From Linyphia triangularis (lineage: Eukaryota; Arthropoda; Arachnida; Araneae; Linyphiidae), in assembly GCA_963978545.1 (NCBI GenBank), contig CAXBTE010000036.1, positions 62,001 through 126,000 of the forward strand: a stretch of 64,000 bases of DNA, in the 5' to 3' direction. The notes beneath the pieces are model-generated. The model was not told the DNA's origin. It worked only from the letters and a program-made list of their open reading frames with translations, and made no database searches. Positions 1 through 13,017 of this stretch are shown piece by piece (position 1 is the first letter of the stretch; each line of letters starts with the position of its first letter). The translations under genes and the position numbers were made by a program.

Positions 1-3000
1 CAAAATTTCCCTTTGAAAATACATTGATTTTACAGTTTTTGAATTTTTACTCATAGTGTATTTGGAGCACAGTATTGTAACTTGGCCACATTTAAGGTCT
101 TCTATAGGAGATTCTTAAAAACGAAAATCTTAACAACCACAAAATATTAAGGGGGTCAAAATTTGCAAATTTGTTTTTTTCAGTGGTACACATACATAAT
201 TTTTACACAGAGAGTTTTGGGAGCACAATGTTGTGACTTGGCCACATTGAAGTTCATTAATAGGAGATTCTTAAAAATGAAAATCTTAACAACCACTAAA
301 TATTGAGGGGGTCGAAAGTTTATCCCAAAAAAGGACTGCATTTCAAACACTGAAAATTTCTGAATTTTACCTACATTTTGGGCTATAAACTGAATTAAAG
401 GGTCCTTTTTTGGGCAGATTTGAAATAAAATGACTGCAAATCATATTTCTATTTTAAAACCAAAATCTGGAAGCATTTTGAGCCATTTTTTGGAAAAGTG
501 ATTTTTTCATAAAATTTCCTAAGGCTAACCCCTTTGAAAAATTTCGAAAAATTTGAAAATTCAAAAAATTATTTTTTCAGTCACATTTGGACAGAATATG
601 AATATAAAACATATTTCAGGTTCCCAAAAAAAATTTGGTAGCATTTGAGCCACTATTTTCAAAGTTCAAAATTTCCCTTTGAAAATACATTGATTTTACA
701 GTTTTTGAATTTTTACTCATAGTGTATTTGGAGCACAGTATTGTAACTTGGCCACATTTAAGGTCTTCTATAGGAGATTCTTAAAAACGAAAATCTTAAC
801 AACCACAAAATATTAAGGGGGTCAAAATTTGCAAAGTTGTTTTTTTCAGTGGTACACATACATAATTTTTACACAGAGAGTTTTGGGAGCACAATGTTGT
901 GACTTGGCCACATTGAAGTTCATTAATAGGAGATTCTTAAAAATGAAAATCTTAACAACCACTAAATATTAAGGGGGTCGAAAGTTTATCCCAAAAAAGG
1001 ACTGCATTTCAAACACTGAAAATTTCTGAATTTTACCTACATTTTGGGCTATAAACTGAATTAAAGGGTCCTTTTTTGGGCAGATTTGAAATAAAGTGAC
1101 TGCAAATCATATTTCTATTTTAAAACCAAAATCTGGAAGCATTTTGAGCCATTTTTTGGAAAAGTGATTTTTTCATAAAATTTCCTAAGGCTAACCCCTT
1201 TGAAAAATTTCGAAAAATTTGAAAATTCAAAAAATTATTTTTTCAGTCACATTTGGACAGAATATGAATATAAAACATATTTCAGGTCCCCAAAAAAAAT
1301 TTGGTAGCATTTGAGCCACTATTTTCAAAGTTCAAAATTTCCCTTTGAAAATACATTGATTTTACAGTTTTTGAATTTTTACTCATAGTGTATTTGGAGC
1401 ACAGTATTGTAACTTGGCCACATTTAAGGTCTTCTATAGGAGATTCTTAAAAACGAAAATCTTAACAACCACAAAATATTAAGGGGGTCAAAATTTGCAA
1501 AGTTGTTTTTTTCAGTGGTACACATACATAATTTTTACACAGAGAGTTTTGGGAGCACAATGTTGTAACTTGGCAACATTGAAGTTCATTAATAGGAGAT
1601 TCTTAAAAACGAAAATCTTAACAACCACTAAATATTAAGGGGGTCGAAAGTTGATCCCAAAAAAGGACTGCATTTCAAACACTGAAAATTTCTGAATTTT
1701 ACCTACATTTTGGGCTATAAACTGAATTAAGGGTCCTTTATTGGGCAGATTTGAAATAAAGTGACTGCAAATCATATTTCTATTTTAAAACCAAAATCTG
1801 GAAGCATTTTGAGCCATTTTTTGGAAAAGTGATTTTTTCATAAAATTTCCTAAGGCTAACCCCTTTGAAAAATTTCGAAAAATTTGAAAATTCAAAAAAT
1901 TATTTTTTCAGTCACATTTGGACAGAATATGAATATAAAACATATTTCAGGTCCCCAAAAAAAATTTGGTAGCATTTGAGCCACTATTTTCAAAGTTCAA
2001 AATTTCCCTTTGAAAATACATTGATTTTACAGTTTTTGAATTTTTACTCATAGTGTATTTTGAGCACAGTATTGTAACTTGGCCACATTTAAGGTCTTCT
2101 ATAGGAGATTCTTAAAAACGAAAATCTTAACAACCACAAAATATTAAGGGGGTCAAAATTTGCAAAGTTGTTTTTTTCAGTGGTACACATACATAATTTT
2201 TACACAGAGAGTTTTGGGAGCACAATGTTGTAACTTGGCAACATTGAAGTTCATTAATAGGAGATTCTTAAAAACGAAAATCTTAACAACCACTAAATAT
2301 TAAGGGGGTCGAAAGTTGATCCCAAAAAAGGACTGCATTTCAAACACTGAAAATTTCTGAATTTTACCTACATTTTGGGCTATAAACTGAATTAAGGGTC
2401 CTTTTTTGGGCAGATTTGAAATAAAGTGACTGCAAATCATATTTCTATTTTAAAACCAAAATCTGGAAGCATTTTGAGCCATTTTTTGGAAAAGTGATTT
2501 TTTCATAAAATTTCCTAAGGCTAACCCCTTTGAAAAATTTCGAAAAATTTGAAAATTCAAAAAATTATATTTTCAGTCACATTTGGACAGAATATAAATA
2601 TAAAACATATTTCAGGTCCCCAAAAAAAATCTGGAAGCATTTTGAGCCATTTTTTGGAAAAGTGATTTTTTCATAAAATTTCCTAAGGCTAACCCCTTTG
2701 AAAAATTTCGAAAAATTTGAAAATTCAAAAAATTATTTTTTCAGTCACATTTGGACAGAATATGAATATAAAACATATTTCAGGTCCCCAAAAAAAATTT
2801 GGTAGCATTTGAGCCACTATTTTCAAAGTTCAAAATTTCCCTTTGAAAATACATTGATTTTACAGTTTTTGAATTTTTACTCATAGTGTATTTGGAGCAC
2901 AGTATTGTAACTTGGCCACATTTAAGGTCTTCTATAGGAGATTCTTAAAAACGAAAATCTTAACAACCACAAAATATTAAGGGGGTCAAAATTTGCAAAG

Positions 3001-6000
3001 TTGTTTTTTTCAGTGGTACACATACATAATTTTTACACAGAGAGTTTTGGGAGCACAATGTTGTAACTTGGCAACATTGAAGTTCATTAATAGGAGATTC
3101 TTAAAAACGAAAATCTTAACAACCACTAAATATTAAGGGGGTCGAAAGTTGATCCCAAAAAAGGACTGCATTTCAAACACTGAAAATTTCTGAATTTTAC
3201 CTACATTTTGGGCTATAAACTGAATTAAGGGTCCTTTATTGGGCAGATTTGAAATAAAGTGACTGCAAATCATATTTCTATTTTAAAACCAAAATCTGGA
3301 AGCATTTTGAGCCATTTTTTGGAAAAGTGATTTTTTCATAAAATTTCCTAAGGCTAACCCCTTTGAAAAATTTCGAAAAATTTGAAAATTCAAAAAATTA
3401 TTTTTTCAGTCACATTTGGACAGAATATGAATATAAAACATATTTCAGGTCCCCAAAAAAAATTTGGTAGCATTTGAGCCACTATTTTCAAAGTTCAAAA
3501 TTTCCCTTTGAAAATACATTGATTTTACAGTTTTTGAATTTTTACTCATAGTGTATTTTGAGCACAGTATTGTAACTTGGCCACATTTAAGGTCTTCTAT
3601 AGGAGATTCTTAAAAACGAAAATCTTAACAACCACAAAATATTAAGGGGGTCAAAATTTGCAAAGTTGTTTTTTTCAGTGGTACACATACATAATTTTTA
3701 CACAGAGAGTTTTGGGAGCACAATGTTGTAACTTGGCAACATTGAAGTTCATTAATAGGAGATTCTTAAAAACGAAAATCTTAACAACCACTAAATATTA
3801 AGGGGGTCGAAAGTTGATCCCAAAAAAGGACTGCATTTCAAACACTGAAAATTTCTGAATTTTACCTACATTTTGGGCTATAAACTGAATTAAGGGTCCT
3901 TTTTTGGGCAGATTTGAAATAAAGTGACTGCAAATCATATTTCTATTTTAAAACCAAAATCTGGAAGCATTTTGAGCCATTTTTTGGAAAAGTGATTTTT
4001 TCATAAAATTTCCTAAGGCTAACCCCTTTGAAAAATTTCGAAAAATTTGAAAATTCAAAAAATTATATTTTCAGTCACATTTGGACAGAATATAAATATA
4101 AAACATATTTCAGGTCCCCAAAAAAAATCTGGAAGCATTTTGAGCCATTTTTTGGAAAAGTGATTTTTTCATAAAATTTCCTAAGGCTAACCCCTTTGAA
4201 AAATTTCGAAAAATTTGAAAATTCAAAAAATTATTTTTTCAGTCACATTTGGACAGAATATGAATATAAAACATATTTCAGGTCCCCAAAAAAAATTTGG
4301 TAGCATTTGAGCCACTATTTTCAAAGTTCAAAATTTCCCTTTGAAAATACATTGATTTTACAGTTTTTGAATTTTTACTCATAGTGTATTTGGAGCACAG
4401 TATTGTAACTTGGCCACATTTAAGGTCTTCTATAGGAGATTCTTAAAAACGAAAATCTTAACAACCACAAAATATTAAGGGGGTCAAAATTTGCAAAGTT
4501 GTTTTTTTCAGTGGTACACATACATAATTTTTACACAGAGAGTTTTGGGAGCACAATGTTGTAACTTGGCAACATTGAAGTTCATTAATAGGAGATTCTT
4601 AAAAACGAAAATCTTAACAACCACTAAATATTAAGGGGGTCGAAAGTTGATCCCAAAAAAGGACTGCATTTCAAACACTGAAAATTTCTGAATTTTACCT
4701 ACATTTTGGGCTATAAACTGAATTAAGGGTCCTTTATTGGGCAGATTTGAAATAAAGTGACTGCAAATCATATTTCTATTTTAAAACCAAAATCTGGAAG
4801 CATTTTGAGCCATTTTTTGGAAAAGTGATTTTTTCATAAAATTTCCTAAGGCTAACCCCTTTGAAAAATTTCGAAAAATTTGAAAATTCAAAAAATTATT
4901 TTTTCAGTCACATTTGGACAGAATATGAATATAAAACATATTTCAGGTCCCCAAAAAAAATTTGGTAGCATTTGAGCCACTATTTTCAAAGTTCAAAATT
5001 TCCCTTTGAAAATACATTGATTTTACAGTTTTTGAATTTTTACTCATAGTGTATTTTGAGCACAGTATTGTAACTTGGCCACATTTAAGGTCTTCTATAG
5101 GAGATTCTTAAAAACGAAAATCTTAACAACCACAAAATATTAAGGGGGTCAAAATTTGCAAAGTTGTTTTTTTCAGTGGTACACATACATAATTTTTACA
5201 CAGAGAGTTTTGGGAGCACAATGTTGTAACTTGGCAACATTGAAGTTCATTAATAGGAGATTCTTAAAAACGAAAATCTTAACAACCACTAAATATTAAG
5301 GGGGTCGAAAGTTGATCCCAAAAAAGGACTGCATTTCAAACACTGAAAATTTCTGAATTTTACCTACATTTTGGGCTATAAACTGAATTAAGGGTCCTTT
5401 TTTGGGCAGATTTGAAATAAAGTGACTGCAAATCATATTTCTATTTTAAAACCAAAATCTGGAAGCATTTTGAGCCATTTTTTGGAAAAGTGATTTTTTC
5501 ATAAAATTTCCTAAGGCTAACCCCTTTGAAAAATTTCGAAAAATTTGAAAATTCAAAAAATTATATTTTCAGTCACATTTGGACAGAATATAAATATAAA
5601 ACATATTTCAGGTCCCCAAAAAAAATCTGGAAGCATTTTGAGCCATTTTTTGGAAAAGTGATTTTTTCATAAAATTTCCTAAGGCTAACCCCTTTGAAAA
5701 ATTTCGAAAAATTTGAAAATTCAAAAAATTATTTTTTCAGTCACATTTGGACAGAATATGAATATAAAACATATTTCAGGTCCCCAAAAAAAATTTGGTA
5801 GCATTTGAGCCACTATTTTCAAAGTTCAAAATTTCCCTTTGAAAATACATTGATTTTACAGTTTTTGAATTTTTACTCATAGTGTATTTGGAGCACAGTA
5901 TTGTAACTTGGCCACATTTAAGGTCTTCTATAGGAGATTCTTAAAAACGAAAATCTTAACAACCACAAAATATTAAGGGGGTCAAAATTTGCAAAGTTGT

Positions 6001-6519
6001 TTTTTTCAGTGGTACACATACATAATTTTTACACAGAGAGTTTTGGGAGCACAATGTTGTAACTTGGCAACATTGAAGTTCATTAATAGGAGATTCTTAA
6101 AAACGAAAATCTTAACAACCACTAAATATTAAGGGGGTCGAAAGTTGATCCCAAAAAAGGACTGCATTTCAAACACTGAAAATTTCTGAATTTTACCTAC
6201 ATTTTGGGCTATAAACTGAATTAAGGGTCCTTTATTGGGCAGATTTGAAATAAAGTGACTGCAAATCATATTTCTATTTTAAAACCAAAATCTGGAAGCA
6301 TTTTGAGCCATTTTTTGGAAAAGTGATTTTTTCATAAAATTTCCTAAGGCTAACCCCTTTGAAAAATTTCGAAAAATTTGAAAATTCAAAAAATTATTTT
6401 TTCAGTCACATTTGGACAGAATATAAATATAAAACATATTTCAGGTCCCCAAAAAAAATTTGGTAGCATTTGAGCCACTATTTTCAAAGTTCAAAATTTC
6501 CCTTTGAAAATACATTGAT
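1..6519 (+). repeat. Family A satellite array, block 1
   Basis: Nine complete head-to-tail A monomers start at 1, 667, 1333, 1998, 2831, 3496, 4329, 4994 and 5827, using the anchor CAAAATTTCCCTTTGAAAAT. A 28-bp stub begins at 6492. Lengths are 666, 666, 665, then alternating 833 and 665. Each monomer reads in order: a segment with GGAGCACAGTATTG, a diverged second copy of it (GGAGCACAATGTTG, 156 bp downstream), a segment with GGGCTATAAACTGAATTAA, and a segment holding one family C unit. No reading frame of useful length is seen. The block ends abruptly at 6519/6520, where the A sequence TACATTGAT is joined to the middle of a B monomer. Confidence 0.95.
1998..6491 (+). repeat. Higher-order dimer of A monomers, three 1498-bp copies
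   Basis: The A monomers here alternate strictly. One type has TATTTTGAGCACAG and GGTCCTTTTTTGGG and is 833 bp long. The other has TATTTGGAGCACAG and GGTCCTTTATTGGG and is 665 bp. The pairs start at 1998, 3496 and 4994 and look nearly identical to each other, while the two monomers of one pair differ at these diagnostic sites. The 833-bp form is long because 168 bp of its last quarter are duplicated in tandem (CTGGAAGCAT at 2463 and again at 2631). This is classical higher-order repeat organisation. Confidence 0.9.
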
Positions 6520-7108
6520 AGGGTCCTTTCTTGACAGTTTTGATAAAAAGTAACTCTTGAGCATTTTCAAAGCATTTCGGACAATTCCCAGCTAGTTTGA
6601 AAAATATCGTTCAAAATCGTCTCTATTTCTGTGTTAACGCGTTATTTTGGATTTTTCTGAATTTTACCGACAGTTTAGGCTATACAGCGATTTAAGGGTC
6701 CTTTCTTGACAGTTTTTATAAAAAGTTACTTTTGATCATTTTCAAAGCATTTCGGACAATTCCCAGCTAGTTTTAAAAATTGCTTTCAAAATCGTCTCTA
6801 TTTCTGTGTTAACGCGTTATTTTGGATTTTTCTGAATTTTACCGATAATTTGGGATATAAATCGATATAAGGGTCCTTTCTTGAACAGTTTTGATAAAAA
6901 GTAACTTTTGAGCATACTCTAAGGTCACAGCTAAAATTTTAAGGCATTTCGGACAATTCCCAACTAGTTTCAAAAATTGCGTTCAAAAACGTCTCCATTT
7001 CTGTGTTAACGCGTTATTTTGGATTTTTCTGAATTATACCGACAGCTTGGTTTATAAAGCGATTTGAGGGTCCTTTCTTGGGCATATTTAATAAAAAGTT
7101 ACTGTAAA
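6520..7108 (+). repeat. Family B satellite block 1, 5'-truncated
   Basis: Three B monomers are marked by ACGCGT at 6637, 6812 and 7009 (spacing 175 and 197). The block begins in mid-monomer at AGGGTCCTTTCTTGACAG and lacks the 44-bp left bridge and the left C block seen elsewhere. From here to about 8500 the sequence follows the right part of the module at 18586 onward, offset 12,066 bp, so this is a recombinant copy fused to A. A 51-bp A-derived bridge (7109-7159) follows. Confidence 0.92.
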
Positions 7109-7159
7109 CTATATTTCTATTTTAAAACCAAAATCTGGAAGCATTTTGAGAAATTTTTT

Positions 7160-7794
7160 GGAAAAGTGATTTTTTCATAAAATTTCCTAAGTCTAACCCC
7201 TTTGAAAAATTTCGAAAAATTTGAAAATTCAAAAAATTATTTTTGGAAAAGTGATTTTTTCGTAAAATTTCCTAAGGCTAACCCCCTTGAAAAATTTGAA
7301 AATTCAAAAAATTATTTTTTGAAAAAGTGATTTTTTCATAAAATTTCCTAAGGCTAACCCCTTTGAAAAATTTGAAAATTCAAAAATTTTTTTTTGGAAA
7401 AGTGATTTTTTCATAAAATTTCCTAAGACTAACCCCTTTGAAAAATTTGAAAATTGAAAAAATTATTTTTTGGAAAAGTGATTTTTTCATAAAATTTCCT
7501 AAGGCTAACCCTTTGAAAAATTTGAAAATTCAAAAAATTATTTTTTGGAAAAGTGATTTTTTCCTAAAATTTCCTAAGACTAACCCCTTTGAAAAATTTC
7601 GAAAAATTTGAAAATTCAAAAAATTATTTTTTGGAAAAGTGATTTTTTCATAAAATTTCCTAAAGCTAACCCCTTTGAAAAATTTGAAAATTCAAAAAAT
7701 TATTTTTTGGAAAAGGGATTTTTTCATAAAATTTCATAAGGCTAACCCCTTTGAAAAATTTCGAAAAATTTGAAAATTCAAAAAATTATTTTTT
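7160..7794 (+). repeat. Family C short-unit array, right-type, 8 units
   Basis: Eight tandem units each begin GGAAAAGTGATTTTTTCAT or a close variant. Long units (86 bp) contain TTTCGAAAAA; short units (76 bp) lack those 10 bp. Unit variants occur in a fixed order: AAGTCT long, CGTAAAA short, GAAAAAGTG short, AAGACT short, a unit with one C missing, CCTAAAA long, AAAGCT short, then GGGATTTTTT long. The same order and the same 635-bp total recur at 19226, 38199 and 57103, so these blocks are copies of one cassette. Confidence 0.92.
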
Positions 7795-10700
7795 CAGTCA
7801 CATTTGGACAGAATATAAATATAAAACATATTTCAGGTCCCCAAAAAAAATTTGGTAGCATTTGAGCCATTATTTTCAAAGTTCAAAATTTCCCTTTGAA
7901 AATACATTGATTGTATTTTGGAGTTTTTGAATTTTTACTCGTAGTGTATTTGGAGCACAGTATTGTAACTTGGCCACATTTAAGGTCTTCTATAGGAGAT
8001 TCTTAAAAACGAAAATCTTAACAACCACAAAATATTAAGGGGGTCAAAATTTGCAAAGTTGTTTTTTTCAGTGGTACACATACATAATTTTTACACAGAG
8101 AGTTTTGGGAGCATAATGTTGTAACTTGGCAACATTGAAGTTCATTAATAGGAGATTCTTAAAAACGAAAATCTTAACAACCACTAAATATTAAGGGGGT
8201 CGAAAGTTGATCCCAAAAAAGGACTGCATTTCAAACACTGAAAATTTCTGAATTTTACCTACATTTTGGGCTATAAACTGAATTAAGGGTCCTTTATTGG
8301 GCAGATTTGAAATAAAGTGACTGCAAATCATATTTCTATTTTAAAACCAAAATCTGGAAGCATTTTGAGCCATTTTTTGGAAAAGTGATTTTTTCATAAA
8401 ATTTCCTAAGGCTAACCCCTTTGAAAAATTTCGAAAAATTTGAAAATTCAAAAAAGTATTTTTTCAGTCACATTTGGACAGAATATGAATATAAAACATA
8501 TTTCAGGTCCACAAAAAAAATTTGGTAGCATTTGAGCCACTATTTTCAAAGTTCAAAATTTCCCTTTGAAAATACATTGATTTTACAGTTTTTGAATTTT
8601 TACTCATAGTGTATTTGGAGCACAGTATTGTAACTTGGCCACATTTAAGGTCTTCTATAGGAGATTCTTAAAAACGAAAATCTTAACAACCACAAAATAT
8701 TAAGGGGGTCAAAATTTGCAAATTTGTTTTTTTCAGTGGTACACATACATAATTTTTACACAGAGAGTTTTGGGAGCACAATGTTGTGACTTGGCCACAT
8801 TGAAGTTCATTAATAGGAGATTCTTAAAAATGAAAATCTTAACAACCACTAAATATTGAGGGGGTCGAAAGTTTATCCCAAAAAAGGACTGCATTTCAAA
8901 CACTGAAAATTTCTGAATTTTACCTACATTTTGGGCTATAAACTGAATTAAAGGGTCCTTTTTTGGGCAGATTTGAAATAAAATGACTGCAAATCATATT
9001 TCTATTTTAAAACCAAAATCTGGAAGCATTTTGAGCCATTTTTTGGAAAAGTGATTTTTTCATAAAATTTCCTAAGGCTAACCCCTTTGAAAAATTTCGA
9101 AAAATTTGAAAATTCAAAAAATTATTTTTTCAGTCACATTTGGACAGAATATGAATATAAAACATATTTCAGGTTCCCAAAAAAAATTTGGTAGCATTTG
9201 AGCCACTATTTTCAAAGTTCAAAATTTCCCTTTGAAAATACATTGATTTTACAGTTTTTGAATTTTTACTCATAGTGTATTTGGAGCACAGTATTGTAAC
9301 TTGGCCACATTTAAGGTCTTCTATAGGAGATTCTTAAAAACGAAAATCTTAACAACCACAAAATATTAAGGGGGTCAAAATTTGCAAAGTTGTTTTTTTC
9401 AGTGGTACACATACATAATTTTTACACAGAGAGTTTTGGGAGCACAATGTTGTGACTTGGCCACATTGAAGTTCATTAATAGGAGATTCTTAAAAATGAA
9501 AATCTTAACAACCACTAAATATTAAGGGGGTCGAAAGTTTATCCCAAAAAAGGACTGCATTTCAAACACTGAAAATTTCTGAATTTTACCTACATTTTGG
9601 GCTATAAACTGAATTAAAGGGTCCTTTTTTGGGCAGATTTGAAATAAAGTGACTGCAAATCATATTTCTATTTTAAAACCAAAATCTGGAAGCATTTTGA
9701 GCCATTTTTTGGAAAAGTGATTTTTTCATAAAATTTCCTAAGGCTAACCCCTTTGAAAAATTTCGAAAAATTTGAAAATTCAAAAAATTATTTTTTCAGT
9801 CACATTTGGACAGAATATGAATATAAAACATATTTCAGGTCCCCAAAAAAAATTTGGTAGCATTTGAGCCACTATTTTCAAAGTTCAAAATTTCCCTTTG
9901 AAAATACATTGATTTTACAGTTTTTGAATTTTTACTCATAGTGTATTTGGAGCACAGTATTGTAACTTGGCCACATTTAAGGTCTTCTATAGGAGATTCT
10001 TAAAAACGAAAATCTTAACAACCACAAAATATTAAGGGGGTCAAAATTTGCAAAGTTGTTTTTTTCAGTGGTACACATACATAATTTTTACACAGAGAGT
10101 TTTGGGAGCACAATGTTGTAACTTGGCAACATTGAAGTTCATTAATAGGAGATTCTTAAAAACGAAAATCTTAACAACCACTAAATATTAAGGGGGTCGA
10201 AAGTTGATCCCAAAAAAGGACTGCATTTCAAACACTGAAAATTTCTGAATTTTACCTACATTTTGGGCTATAAACTGAATTAAGGGTCCTTTATTGGGCA
10301 GATTTGAAATAAAGTGACTGCAAATCATATTTCTATTTTAAAACCAAAATCTGGAAGCATTTTGAGCCATTTTTTGGAAAAGTGATTTTTTCATAAAATT
10401 TCCTAAGGCTAACCCCTTTGAAAAATTTCGAAAAATTTGAAAATTCAAAAAATTATTTTTTCAGTCACATTTGGACAGAATATGAATATAAAACATATTT
10501 CAGGTCCCCAAAAAAAATTTGGTAGCATTTGAGCCACTATTTTCAAAGTTCAAAATTTCCCTTTGAAAATACATTGATTTTACAGTTTTTGAATTTTTAC
10601 TCATAGTGTATTTTGAGCACAGTATTGTAACTTGGCCACATTTAAGGTCTTCTATAGGAGATTCTTAAAAACGAAAATCTTAACAACCACAAAATATTAA

Positions 10701-13017
10701 GGGGGTCAAAATTTGCAAAGTTGTTTTTTTCAGTGGTACACATACATAATTTTTACACAGAGAGTTTTGGGAGCACAATGTTGTAACTTGGCAACATTGA
10801 AGTTCATTAATAGGAGATTCTTAAAAACGAAAATCTTAACAACCACTAAATATTAAGGGGGTCGAAAGTTGATCCCAAAAAAGGACTGCATTTCAAACAC
10901 TGAAAATTTCTGAATTTTACCTACATTTTGGGCTATAAACTGAATTAAGGGTCCTTTTTTGGGCAGATTTGAAATAAAGTGACTGCAAATCATATTTCTA
11001 TTTTAAAACCAAAATCTGGAAGCATTTTGAGCCATTTTTTGGAAAAGTGATTTTTTCATAAAATTTCCTAAGGCTAACCCCTTTGAAAAATTTCGAAAAA
11101 TTTGAAAATTCAAAAAATTATTTTTTCAGTCACATTTGGACAGAATATGAATATAAAACATATTTCAGGTCCCCAAAAAAAATTTGGTAGCATTTGAGCC
11201 ACTATTTTCAAAGTTCAAAATTTCCCTTTGAAAATACATTGATTTTACAGTTTTTGAATTTTTACTTTAGTGTATTTGGAGCACAGTATTGTAACTTGGC
11301 CACATTTAAGGTCTTCTATAGGAGATTCTTAAAAACGAAAATCTTAACAACCACAAAATATTAAGGGGGTCAAAATTTGCAAAGTTGTTTTTTTCAGTGG
11401 TACACATACATAATTTTTACACAGAGTGTTTTGGGAGCACAATGTTGTAACTTGGCAACATTGAAGTTCATTAATAGGAGATTCTTAAAAACGAAAATCT
11501 TAACAACCACTAAATATTAAGGGGGTCTAAAGTTGATCCCAAAAAAAGGACTGCATTTCAAACACTGAAAATTTCTGAATTTTACCTACATTTTGGGCTA
11601 TAAACTGAATTAAGGGTCCTTTTTTGGGCAGATTTGAAATAAAGTGACTGCAAATCATATTTCTATTTTAAAACCAAAATCTGGAAGCATTTTGAGCCAT
11701 TTTTTGGAAAAGTGATTTTTTCATAAAATTTCCTCCCCTTTGAAAAATTTGAAAATTCAAAAAATTATTTTTTCAGTCACATTTGGACAGAATATGAATA
11801 TAAAACATATTTCAGGTCCCCAAAAAAAATTTGGTAGCATTTGAGCCACTATTTTCAAAGTTCAAAATTTCCCTTTGAAAATACATTGATTTTACAGTTT
11901 TTGAATTTTTACTCATAGTGTATTTTGAGCACAGTATTGTAACTTGGCCACATTTAAGGTCTTCTATAGGAGATTCTTAAAAACGAAAATCTTAACAACC
12001 ACAAAATATTAAGGGGGTCAAAATTTGCAAAGTTGTTTTTTTCAGTGGTACACATACATAATTTTTACACAGAGAGTTTTGGGAGCACAATGTTGTAACT
12101 TGGCAACATTGAAGTTCATTAATAGGAGATTCTTAAAAACGAAAATCTTAACAACCACTAAATATTAAGGGGGTCGAAAGTTGATCCCAAAAAAGGACTG
12201 CATTTCAAACACTGAAAATTTCTGAATTTTACCTACATTTTGGGCTATAAACTGAATTAAGGGTCCTTTATTGGGCAGATTTGAAATAAAGAGACTGCAA
12301 ATCATATTTCTATTTTAAAACCAAAATCTGGAAGCATTTTGAGCCATTTTTTGGAAAAGTGAATTTTTCATAAAATTTCCTAAGGCTAACCCCTTTGAAA
12401 AATTTCGAAAAATATGAAAATTCAAAAAATTATTTTTTCAGTCACATTTGGACAGAATATGAATATAAAACATATTTCAGGTCCCCAAAAAAATTTTGGT
12501 AGCATTTGAGCCACTATTTTCAAAGTTCAAAATTTCCCTTTGAAAATACATTGATTTTACAGTTTTTGAATTTTTACTCATAGTGTATTTGGAGCACAGT
12601 ATTGTAACTTGGCCACATTTAAGGTCTTCTATAGGAGATTCTTAAAAACGAAAATCTTAACAACCACAAAATATTAAGGGGGTCAAAATTTGCAAAGTTG
12701 TTTTTTTCAGTGGTACACATACATAATTTTTACACAGAGAGTTTTGGGAGCACAATGTTGTAACTTGGCAACATTGAAGTTCATTAATAGGAGATTCTTA
12801 AAAACGAAAATCTTAACAACCACTAAATATTAAGGGGGTCGAAAGTTGATCCCAAAAAAGGACTGCATTTCAAACACTGAAAATTTCTGAATTTTACCTA
12901 CATTTTGGGCTATAAACTGAATTAAGGGTCCTTTTTTGGGCAGATTTGAAATAAAGTGACTGCAAATCATATTTCTATTTTAAAACCAAAATCTGGAAGC
13001 ATTTTGAGCCATTTTTT
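7795..13017 (+). repeat. Family A satellite array, block 2
   Basis: After an 89-bp monomer tail, complete monomers start at 7884 (670 bp), 8554 (666), 9220 (666), 9886 (665), 10551 (665), 11216 (647) and 11863 (665). A partial monomer starts at 12528 and runs into a C array. The monomer at 7884 is the type found after every full right-type C block: ATTGATTGTATTTTGGAG replaces the usual ATTGATTTTACAG. The 647-bp monomer at 11216 has lost bases near TTTCCTCCCCTTTG (about 11732) and a TTTCGAAAAA segment. Monomer 8554 carries the private marker TATTGAGGGGG also seen at about 301, 21481 and 58642. Confidence 0.93.

Noticed and set aside
7160..7794. CRISPR-like array of regularly spaced short repeats
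   Set aside because: Units are contiguous, and the whole 76/86-bp unit is repeated with no unique spacers; the setting is eukaryotic satellite.
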